From DATLCI01 sp046714215 (GTDB taxonomy: Bacteria > Acidobacteriota > Terriglobia > Terriglobales > Acidobacteriaceae), in the NCBI GenBank assembly GCA_046714215.1, contig JBKKBM010000262.1, positions 1-10,420 of the forward strand: DNA of 10,420 nt, given 5' to 3'. The notes under the pieces were generated by a model. It was not told where the DNA came from. It was given only the letters and a program-made list of their open reading frames with translations, and searched no databases. Both the position numbers and the translations under genes were made by a program. Below, in pieces: positions 1-5,588 of the stretch (its first letter is position 1; every line of letters begins with the position of its first letter).

Positions 1-762
1 CGGCTCGCGATTACTCATGCCAAATGGTTCCATGCGTTGCAGCTGGGCGAGGAACTTTGGCGTGAGTTCGCTGAGCGACACCTCCGCATCCACCGCGAGC
101 ACGGGAATGAAGTCAGCCTCGGTCAAACGCGCGCGTGCGTAGGCATCCATGGCGGCGCAGAGTTCGGGAACGCGGTTGCTCGGCATCGAGAAGCCGACGG
201 CGTGGGCGTGTCCGCCAAAGCGGGTGAAGAGGCCGCGGCAGCGCTCCGATTCGAGCGCGTCCAATAGATGAAAACCGGGTATGGAGCGTCCCGAGCCGTG
301 GGCCTCACCATTTTCGCCGTTTTCACCGCGGTCGACGGCGACTACGATCGCGGGCTTGCCGGTGCGCTCGACCACTCGGGTAGCGGCGATGCCGATCACA
401 CCACGATGCCACCCATCGCCGGCGATGACGACGCAGAAACTTTTCTGCAAGGGCTCTTCCGAATCCAGCCGCTGATGGATTTGCGCGAGGATGCGCGCCT
501 CCTCCGCCTGACGATCGGTATTCAGCAGATTCAGTTTTGCCGCAAGTTCGAGTTGGCGGGGTTCGTTGCGGGTGGTGAAGAGCTCGACCACGTCGGCGGC
601 GATGTCCATGCGTCCAGCGGCGTTGATGCGTAGGGCCACGCGAAAAGCAATGTCCGTCGCGCAGATGGCGCGGTTCATATTCTCGAGCTTGGCCACCTGC
701 ATCAGGGCCTTAAGACCGCCATTCACGGGACGGCGCAGACCATCGAGCCCTAGCTTGGTGAC
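1..762 (-). CDS. recJ: RecJ exonuclease, C-terminal part (frameshifted, 3' end outside window)
   Basis: This is the continuation of the neighbouring upstream recJ fragment, in a different reading frame. Read on the minus strand from about 762, the frame is open to the window edge with no stop. It begins VTKLGLDGLRR, which is what should follow the GENR motif in RecJ. It then carries RINAAGRMDIA near 630-600, GDGWHRGVIGIAATR and RTGKPAIV (DHHA1 region, about 430-355), GSGRSIPGFHLLDAL (about 305-260), and FGGHAHAVGFSM (about 225-185), the conserved DHHA1 glycine/histidine signature. It ends at EPFGMSNREP, so the C-terminal OB-like domain lies beyond the left edge. RecJ degrades single-stranded DNA 5' to 3' in recombination and mismatch or base-excision repair. 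This part has no credible start of its own. It is either the second half of a broken gene or the result of a sequence error. Confidence 0.88.
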
Positions 763-1484
763 ACGCGGTTCTCGCCCACTAGCGGCACTGAGTCCGCGAT
801 GGTGGCGATGGCCACCATCTTCAGGAATGAGGGAATGACTCTCTCTTTGCCTGCACGCGTCAGCAGCGCTTGCGCGATCTTGAACGCCACGCCCGCGCCG
901 CATAACTCTTTGCACGGATACGCACAGCCCGCCTGATTGGGATTCAGAACGGCCAGCGCTTGCGGTACACCTTCGCCCGCTTCGGGAAGATGATGGTCGG
1001 TGACGATGAGGTCGAGCCCGAGTCGCTTCGCTGTTTCCGCTGCCTGAAACGCGCGAATGCCAGTGTCGACGCTGATCACCAGCGCGATGCCGGCTTCTTT
1101 CGCCCGCTCCAGCACGTCGTCGCGCATGCCATAGCCTTCGCGGATGCGGTGGGGAACGTGGAACTCGGCCGTTCCGCCCAGCAACTCGATGCAAGTTTTC
1201 AGGATGACGATGGCGGTGGTGCCGTCAACGTCATAATCGCCGTATATAAGGATGCGCTCCTTCGTGGCGATGGCGCGCTCCAGCCGCTCGACCGCCGCCG
1301 TCATGCCCAGCATGGCGAAAGGTGAGTGCAGATGCGCCAGCGTGGGCTGCAGAAACGCCTCGGCGGATTCGGCGGAAGCGATGCCGCGCTGCAGCAGAAG
1401 CCGGGCGAGCGCGGGCGGCAGGTCCGCCGATTTCGCCAGCGCCGCGGCGGCGGCATCATCACAAGATTTGAGTTGCCAGCGCAT
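750..1484 (-). CDS. recJ: RecJ single-strand-specific 5'-3' exonuclease, N-terminal part (DHH domain)
   Basis: This is the DHH phosphoesterase domain of RecJ, a metal-dependent (Mn/Mg) cytosolic exonuclease. Numbered from the start chosen here, motif I GDYDVDGTT is at 82-90, the SVDTG motif (Asp140) follows, and VTDHH (Asp163, His164, His165) is the family's namesake motif. Near the end is IADSVPLVGENR, with DSVPLVGENR at 231-240. All metal-binding residues expected in this half are present. The start MRWQLKSCD at 1484 fits the usual RecJ N-terminus. In-frame ATGs at 1508 and 1553 are possible, but the one at 1553 lies inside a repeat array, and none has a clear Shine-Dalgarno sequence. The frame ends prematurely at TAG (750-752), just after GENRV. 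The rest of the protein continues in another frame downstream, so a one-base loss is likely. The gene is divergent from the CsgG-like gene. Confidence 0.9.
   Translation of the reverse strand: MRWQLKSCDDAAAAALAKSADLPPALARLLLQRGIASAESAEAFLQPTLAHLHSPFAMLGMTAAVERLERAIATKERILIYGDYDVDGTTAIVILKTCIELLGGTAEFHVPHRIREGYGMRDDVLERAKEAGIALVISVDTGIRAFQAAETAKRLGLDLIVTDHHLPEAGEGVPQALAVLNPNQAGCAYPCKELCGAGVAFKIAQALLTRAGKERVIPSFLKMVAIATIADSVPLVGENRVSPS
753..766 (-). other. recJ: Probable single-base frameshift in recJ
   Basis: The upstream frame reads GENRV-SPS-stop. Adding one base after the Arg codon restores GENR-V-VTKLGLDGLRR, the expected RecJ continuation, which then stays open for about 250 codons. The local sequence has no homopolymer of more than two bases and no evident slippery heptamer, so programmed frameshifting is unlikely. 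A sequencing or assembly error, or a recent mutation, explains it better. Confidence 0.82.
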
Positions 1485-1540
1485 GAGCAGGAAATCCGTC
1501 CCAAACATAGCACGGCTGCCGCTGCATCTCGACATTGGCC

Positions 1541-1610
1541 GTGATCGGATCACAGCCCGATCACAGCCCGATCACAACTCCGATCACAACTCCGATCACA
1601 GCCCAATCAC
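1541..1610. repeat. Phased short tandem array of GATCACA units
   Basis: Five exact GATCACA heptamers start at 1548, 1559, 1570, 1582 and 1594, and a degenerate AATCACG starts at 1605. The spacings are 11, 11, 12, 12 and 11 bp, close to one helical turn. Units are of two types, CGATCACAGCC (11 bp) and CGATCACAACTC (12 bp). The left end is a perfect inverted repeat, GTGATC-G-GATCAC (1541-1553). The array sits in the divergent region between recJ and the CsgG-like gene, about 35 bp upstream of the latter's -35 box. It could be a set of operator half-sites on one face of the helix, or simply a slippage-generated minisatellite. The presence of two unit types favours local duplication. Confidence 0.85.
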
Positions 1611-1645
1611 GGCAAAACATGGCCCCGCCGCCGCAGTCCACCCGG

Positions 1646-1674
1646 TTGACACCCTTATCCGCGCGGACTAAGAT
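1646..1674 (+). promoter_or_regulatory. Sigma70-type promoter for the CsgG-like gene
   Basis: TTGACA (1646-1651) and TAAGAT (1669-1674) are separated by exactly 17 bp. This predicts a transcript start near 1681 and a 5' leader of about 36 nt before the ATG at 1717. It is the best promoter match in the window. Confidence 0.78.
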
Positions 1675-1716
1675 TTTGGCTCGCGTAAAAAGTTTATGTA
1701 TGTGGAGAATTGGGCC

Positions 1717-2832
1717 ATGACCAAGAAAATCTGTGCGCTCGCAATCCTCACTTGCTTTGCACTCGCCGGCCTGGCGGAAGCGCAGACCAAAAAGGCACCG
1801 GCGAAAGCCGCGACCAAAGCTGCAGCTCCGGCAAAAGCGGCAGCGGCACCGGCTGCGGAACCGGTAGTCGAAACGCCCCCACCCCCGCCGCCTCCGCCGC
1901 CGGCGCAAGCCACCACCACCACGCGCAAGAAGCGAGTCGCGGTGTTTGACTTTGATTATGCGACCGTGCGTTCGGGCATTGCCGCCCTCTTCGGTTCAGA
2001 CATCGACGTCGGCAAAGGCGTGGCTGACCTGCTGGTCAAGCATCTGGTGAAGGACGGCACGTATTCGGTGATCGAGCGCAAGGCACTGGACAAGATCCTG
2101 GCCGAGCAGAATTTCTCCAACAGCGACCGCGCCAACCCGACCTCGGCGGCGAAGCTGGGTAAATTGCTCGGCGTGGACGCCATCATCGTGGGCAGCATCA
2201 CCCAGTTCGGTAATGAGACCAAGAACACCAGCGTCGGCGGCGGAGGCGGCGGTTTTGGCCGCTTCGGCGTGGGCGGCTTCTCCAATAAAAAGACCAAGGC
2301 CATTGTGACCCTGGATGCGCGCATTGTGGACATCGATACCGCGGAGATTCTGGGCGTCGCGGATGGCAAGGGCGAGTCGAAGCGCGAGAGCACTTCACTT
2401 TTGGGCGGAGGTGGCGGCTGGAGCGGATTTGGCGGCGGTGCCGTGGACTTCGGCGCCAGCGACTTCCAGAACACCATCATCGGTGAAGCCGTGAAGGGCG
2501 CGGTAGAGCAGATGAGCGCCGGGGTCATCAAGGAGAACACCAAGCTGCAGGTCCGTACCATAAAAGTTGAGGGGCTGGTGGCCGCGATCGAAGGCGGGCA
2601 GATCGTCCTGAACGTGGGCTCGCGTTCGGGAGTGAAGGTGGGCGATCAACTCTCGGTTGACCGTGTGACCAAGGAGATCAAAGATCCCTCCACCGGAGCG
2701 GTGCTGCGGCGCATGAGTTCGACCATCGGATATCTGCGGGTCACGGACGTGGATGATATATCCTCCGTCGCTTCCGTGATCTCCGGCACCGGGTTCAAGG
2801 TGGGCGACGCGGTCAAGACCCTGACGCAATAA
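1717..2832 (+). CDS. Secreted CsgG-domain protein (curli-assembly/CsgG family)
   Basis: The protein has 371 aa from ATG 1717. That start is chosen because GGAG at 1703-1706 lies 10 nt upstream and a signal peptide follows at once (KK, hydrophobic core, AEA cleavage near 22-23). An in-frame ATG at 1696 would put seven residues before it. Residues 24-70 are a Lys/Ala/Pro-rich linker with nine consecutive prolines (54-62). A CsgG-type domain follows from about 72 (KKRVAVFDFD), with SVIERKALDKILAEQ (117-131) and LGVDAIIVGSITQFG (151-165). It is interrupted by two Gly-rich stretches (174-188, 229-242) before the FQNTIIGEAVKGAVEQ helix (250-265). Residues 285-370 form a beta-rich tail with GSRSGVKVGDQL and FKVGDAV, resembling the C-terminal domain of FlgT-like proteins. 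E. coli CsgG is a lipoprotein pore; no good lipobox is visible here (LTC at 11-13 has Thr at -1). No other csg gene is adjacent. I infer an envelope or periplasmic role; curli export is not shown. Confidence 0.85.
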   Translation: MTKKICALAILTCFALAGLAEAQTKKAPAKAATKAAAPAKAAAAPAAEPVVETPPPPPPPPPAQATTTTRKKRVAVFDFDYATVRSGIAALFGSDIDVGKGVADLLVKHLVKDGTYSVIERKALDKILAEQNFSNSDRANPTSAAKLGKLLGVDAIIVGSITQFGNETKNTSVGGGGGGFGRFGVGGFSNKKTKAIVTLDARIVDIDTAEILGVADGKGESKRESTSLLGGGGGWSGFGGGAVDFGASDFQNTIIGEAVKGAVEQMSAGVIKENTKLQVRTIKVEGLVAAIEGGQIVLNVGSRSGVKVGDQLSVDRVTKEIKDPSTGAVLRRMSSTIGYLRVTDVDDISSVASVISGTGFKVGDAVKTLTQ

Positions 2833-2852
2833 GCCCGGTTATTTTGCAAAGC

Positions 2853-2886
2853 AAAAGCCCCTCCGCGGAGGGGCTTTTTTGTTTTT
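2853..2886. terminator. Strong bidirectional rho-independent terminator
   Basis: AAAAGCCCCTCC (2853-2864) and GGAGGGGCTTTT (2867-2878) are perfect inverted repeats. T-runs (2875-2880, 2882-2886) follow on the plus strand, and the A-run at 2853-2856 gives a U-run on the minus strand. It lies 20 bp after the CsgG-like stop codon and 20 bp after the stop of the converging minus-strand gene, so it can serve both. A second small inverted repeat, TTTTGC-AAA-GCAAAA (2842-2856), overlaps its left arm. Confidence 0.92.
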
Positions 2887-2905
2887 GCGCAAACTTGCTT
2901 GAAGG

Positions 2906-3376
2906 CTAGCGCTCGTCGTCGTCGCGCTGGTCGCGCTCGTCGAAGATGATGTTGGTGAAATCGTCGGCGGAATCCAGCAGCGCCTGATAGCGGTCGTACC
3001 AGTCAGCCGAGACCTCATACAGGAACATGTTGCCCTGGTAGGGGAAGCCCAATTGGATAAAGCCGACCTTGCCCACATGACTGCGCAGGAAACGCGCTTC
3101 GTCGAGTTCGTCGTCGAGTGCGGGCGAGTTCTGCAAGCGCTCGGTGAGGAAATCAAGGTCTTCTTTATCCAGCGTATCGTCGTTATAGGTGACGAACTTC
3201 ACGTCACAGGCCTTGGCCAGTTCGATGAAGTCCTTCCAGGAATCGGGTTTGGAGGCAGCCGCTTCCCACAGAACGCTGTTCATGTCGTCGCCGACGTAGG
3301 CCTGGAACTGCATCAGGCCGTGGCCCACGATGAACGCGTTCATGTCGTCTTTAAGCGGGTGCAGATCCTCAGGCAT
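2906..3376 (-). CDS. Conserved-looking acidic hypothetical protein
   Basis: I do not recognise this 156-aa protein. It is soluble and acidic, with no signal peptide or membrane segment. The N-terminus (MPEDLHPLKDDMNAF) is followed by a region rich in aromatics and Asp. It has a mixed alpha/beta appearance (VKFVTYNDDTLDKEDLDFL near 59-77; GKVGFIQLGFPYQGNMFLYEV near 102-122). The tail after FTNIIFDER is made almost entirely of Asp, Arg and Glu. Good codon-position GC bias, a clear shared terminator downstream and a reasonable free-standing transcription unit support it as a real gene. The start at 3376 has only a weak ribosome site. An imperfect inverted repeat (GGGAAT...ACTCCC, 3380-3397) lies just upstream. 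It could act as a small interaction or regulatory protein, but nothing in the sequence assigns a function. Confidence 0.75.
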   Translation of the reverse strand: MPEDLHPLKDDMNAFIVGHGLMQFQAYVGDDMNSVLWEAAASKPDSWKDFIELAKACDVKFVTYNDDTLDKEDLDFLTERLQNSPALDDELDEARFLRSHVGKVGFIQLGFPYQGNMFLYEVSADWYDRYQALLDSADDFTNIIFDERDQRDDDER

Positions 3377-3461
3377 GATGGGAATAATGATACTCCCGTT
3401 GGCAAGCAGGCGGCATCACCGGCGCCGGGGAAGGGCTGGCTGCGCCCCCTCCGAACGCTTG

Positions 3462-3470
3462 TGTTAAAAT
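3462..3470 (+). promoter_or_regulatory. Extended -10 promoter candidate for the DUF507 pair
   Basis: TG-T-TAAAAT forms an extended -10 element. There is no recognisable -35 at the expected distance, as usual for this class. Transcription would start near 3477, about 34 nt before the ATG at 3511. A GTGTT...AACAC inverted repeat (3461-3484) overlaps it and might bind a repressor, but it is only 5 bp per arm. Confidence 0.45.
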
Positions 3471-3510
3471 TTTTAGTTCAACACCGGACTCTATCGGACG
3501 CTAACCACGC

Positions 3511-3798
3511 ATGCTTTTCTCCAAGGAATATGTGGGCTATCTGGCCCGCCAAGTCACCCAAAAACTGATTTCCGGCGAATTCATTGAAGTGCCGGATCCG
3601 ACCCAGCTCAACTCCGTCATCGAGGGCGTGAACCACGCGCTAGTGGAGGAATTGAGTCTGGAAGACCGCATCAATGAGGACGTGCGCACCATCCTGGAGC
3701 AATATCAGGACGAGATGCGGCAGAGCGGCGCCAGTTATCAGGAGATGTTCAAGAAGGTGAAGGGCGAGCTCGTGCGCAAGTACAAGGCGGTGTTGTGA
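3511..3798 (+). CDS. DUF507 family protein, first of a tandem pair
   Basis: The protein has 95 aa and is soluble and highly charged. It reads as mostly alpha-helical, from MLFSKEYVGYLARQVTQKLI to the C-terminal MFKKVKGELVRKYKAVL. The central segment LSLEDRINEDVRTILEQYQDEMRQSG and the following SYQEMFKKVK match what I recall of the N-terminal type of DUF507 proteins, whose molecular function is unknown. The gene starts a two-gene operon: its TGA stop overlaps the GTG start of the next gene in GTGA (3795-3798), which implies translational coupling and probably a stoichiometric pair. No strong Shine-Dalgarno sequence precedes ATG 3511. The family assignment comes from recognised sequence pattern, so it is good but not certain. 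No catalytic residues are evident. Confidence 0.8.
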   Translation: MLFSKEYVGYLARQVTQKLISGEFIEVPDPTQLNSVIEGVNHALVEELSLEDRINEDVRTILEQYQDEMRQSGASYQEMFKKVKGELVRKYKAVL

Positions 3799-4070
3799 GG
3801 ATATCGCGCGATAAGGTCAACAAGCTGGCCCACACTGTGGCCAACGCCCTGAAGGAACTCGACCAGCTGGACTTCATCGAAGACCCCAACACCATCCGGC
3901 AGGAATGTCGCCGGTTGCTGGAGGAGTTGTTCCTGGCTGAGACCAGGCTTGACGCTGCCGCCCGGCAGAAGATCGAGAGCCAGAAGCGCATCATCTCGGA
4001 GGGTACCCAGGAGTGGGACATCCTCTACCGCAAGTATTACAACGATGAAGTAAAGAAGCTGGGGATTTAG
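3795..4070 (+). CDS. DUF507 family protein, second of a tandem pair
   Basis: The protein has 91 aa and begins at GTG 3795, overlapping the preceding stop by 4 bp. AAGG at 3784-3787 lies seven bases before the start and serves as ribosome site inside the upstream gene. The N-terminus RISRDKVNKLAHTVANAL, the central ECRRLLEELFLAETRLDAAARQKIESQ, and the tail GTQEWDILYRKYYNDEVKKLG are the typical DUF507 pattern, especially the EWDILYRKYY motif near the end. It differs from its partner but has the same helix-rich, charged make-up and similar size, so the two probably arose by duplication and may form a heteromer. Its TAG stop (4068-4070) is immediately followed by the stop codon of the converging gene, leaving no space for a terminator. 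Function is unknown. Confidence 0.82.
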   Translation: MRISRDKVNKLAHTVANALKELDQLDFIEDPNTIRQECRRLLEELFLAETRLDAAARQKIESQKRIISEGTQEWDILYRKYYNDEVKKLGI

Positions 4071-5390
4071 CTACCGCTGCACCCGCCCGCGCTCTTCCGG
4101 CGTCATCGCTGCCCACAGGCTGTTGAGGTTCTTGTCGATCCACTGGTTCCCCGGTTGCAGTTGGTGGGCTTCCGCAAACCAGCGGTAGGCCTCAGCGCGG
4201 TCCTGTGAGACGCAGTGGCCAGTGGCATAGAGCGCGCCCAGCTTGATCTGCGCCTTGGGATTCGGTTGCAGCGCCGCTGAGCGCAGCAGACTCACGCCCC
4301 GGTTGCAATCCTGCGCCACGCCGCGGCCTTGCAGATACTTCTGCGCGATCTCCACCTGAGAGTCGTCGTAAGCCGGGGCGGGCGGTACCGCATTCACTTC
4401 CTCGCCCACGGCGCTGGACTCAGATGATTCGGCTTTGGCTGCGCGCGCATTCGCTTTGGGCGCAGTCTTGGCGGCGGTGGCGGCGGCATCCGACTCGGCT
4501 TTAGCTAGTGCAGCTTTTCCTTCCGTCAGTTTATCCGCAGCCGTCCTTTCCTCCGCGGTTGGTTCCGCTGGCTTCTTTTCTGCAGAGAGGTTTTCAGTGG
4601 CCGAGGCGTTGTCGCGCTCGGGCTTGGCTTCGTCGAGGCCGTGGTAAGCCGGGGTATCGGCGGTCGGGGGAGTGGGTTCGCTTTCCGGCGTGCGCGCCGC
4701 CGTAGTCGCGGGCTCGGTGGCCGTGGCCCGCTGCATAAGGTCGTGACCGGTGGCGGCCACTGTGTCCCACTGTTTGTAGAGTAATACGCCCAGCAGCAAC
4801 ACCAAGGCCACCGCGATGTAGCTGCGTGCGGTCGACGAGGATTCAGCCTCGTCTTCCAGTAGGTATTCGGAAGATTCCGAAGACCCCGAAGAGTCCGGCG
4901 CATCGCTGAGTCCCAGGAACGATGGTCCGGAGATGCGCGTGGACCTGCGCACTGTTTGTTGCTCAACTTCAGACTGTGCCGCTGCAGAAGCAGACACCGG
5001 TGCGACTGGCTTCACCGGTTCCACCACCACGGCCGGCATCAGCGGTTTTTCCTGTACTACACGTGATTCTCCAATGAGCGGATTGGTCGATACGAAACGC
5101 GGCGGCGCGGGCGTGGACGTGGAAGCGGGAGTGGGAGTAATCCCAGTGCCCGGTGGCGGAGCTGCGGGTGTCTCCGGGCGAAGTTTCACCGTAGGACGGT
5201 CGCCGGTCAATTGCACCGGCGGCGTGTCGGAGATGCGCTGGCGCTCGCGCGGCGGCGGATTCATCGTCTTGCTGTTGTCGTCGATGGTGTCGGCTTCGAC
5301 AAAGACCGGTGGGCGCACCTGCACTTTGCCGCAGTCCCCGCAAAATTTGTTGTCGTCCGGATTCTTGTGTCCACAACTCCAGCAATACAT
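4071..5390 (-). CDS. Zinc-ribbon, single-TM, Sel1-repeat membrane protein
   Basis: The protein has 439 aa. The N-terminus MYCWSCGHKN...FCGDCGK has Cys3, Cys6, Cys17 and Cys20 in a CxxC-x10-CxxC zinc ribbon. Residues 25-185 are Pro/Thr/Ser-rich and probably disordered, ending in an acidic Ser stretch (168-187). One hydrophobic helix (190-206, YIAVALVLLLGVLLY) is followed by a long Ala/Glu/Lys/Pro linker (210-340). Two Sel1/TPR-like units close the protein: about 344-376 (AQKYLQGRGVAQD...GVSLLRSAA) and 378-410 (AQIKLGALYATGHCVSQDRAEAYRWFAEA). The likely topology is ribbon in the cytoplasm and Sel1 repeats in the periplasm. This is inferred from the lack of a signal peptide and from KQW after the helix. 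It may link a cytoplasmic partner to the envelope or peptidoglycan. GGGAG lies 12 nt before ATG 5390. It is divergent from queG. I know of no characterised homologue. Confidence 0.82.
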   Translation of the reverse strand: MYCWSCGHKNPDDNKFCGDCGKVQVRPPVFVEADTIDDNSKTMNPPPRERQRISDTPPVQLTGDRPTVKLRPETPAAPPPGTGITPTPASTSTPAPPRFVSTNPLIGESRVVQEKPLMPAVVVEPVKPVAPVSASAAAQSEVEQQTVRRSTRISGPSFLGLSDAPDSSGSSESSEYLLEDEAESSSTARSYIAVALVLLLGVLLYKQWDTVAATGHDLMQRATATEPATTAARTPESEPTPPTADTPAYHGLDEAKPERDNASATENLSAEKKPAEPTAEERTAADKLTEGKAALAKAESDAAATAAKTAPKANARAAKAESSESSAVGEEVNAVPPAPAYDDSQVEIAQKYLQGRGVAQDCNRGVSLLRSAALQPNPKAQIKLGALYATGHCVSQDRAEAYRWFAEAHQLQPGNQWIDKNLNSLWAAMTPEERGRVQR

Positions 5391-5554
5391 AAGGAAGAAG
5401 TCTCCCAGCGGCTCAGCTCGCAGATCTCAGGTCAACGATCAAGCCGGATTTCCTCGCAATTAGACGCTTAGATGATGCCAGCCGGCTGGGAGCTTTCCGG
5501 AACTGCACAATTGGGGACGAGCGGCGTCATAATAGAGGAGAAAAGGGTTTTCCT

Positions 5555-5588
5555 GACCATAGCAATGACCGTAGCAATGACCGCAGCC
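5555..5588 (+). repeat. 12-bp tandem repeat over the queG start
   Basis: GACCATAGCAAT (5555-5566), GACCGTAGCAAT (5567-5578) and the partial GACCGCAGCC (5579-5588) repeat in register. The repeat duplicates the ATG-containing segment, giving two possible in-frame starts (5565 and 5577) and the peptide MTVAMTAAA. Twelve bp equals four codons, so copy-number change would keep the frame. Confidence 0.8.

Noticed and set aside
960..1325. 121-aa plus-strand frame opposite recJ
   Set aside because: It is antisense to conserved RecJ motifs, and its translation shows no family pattern. It is a high-GC shadow.
1485..1553. Longer recJ start at ATG 1553 or 1508
   Set aside because: The added residues are Arg/Ser-rich and unlike RecJ N-termini, the 1553 codon lies inside the GATCACA array, and neither site has a ribosome binding sequence.
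1541..1610. CRISPR-like array
   Set aside because: Units are 11-12 bp with no unique spacers, far from the repeat-spacer size of CRISPR, and no cas genes are present.
1747..1760. Lipoprotein cleavage site in the CsgG-like protein
   Set aside because: The residue before Cys13 is Thr, and the sequence does not fit the usual lipobox. The AEA site further on is a better Sec cleavage point.
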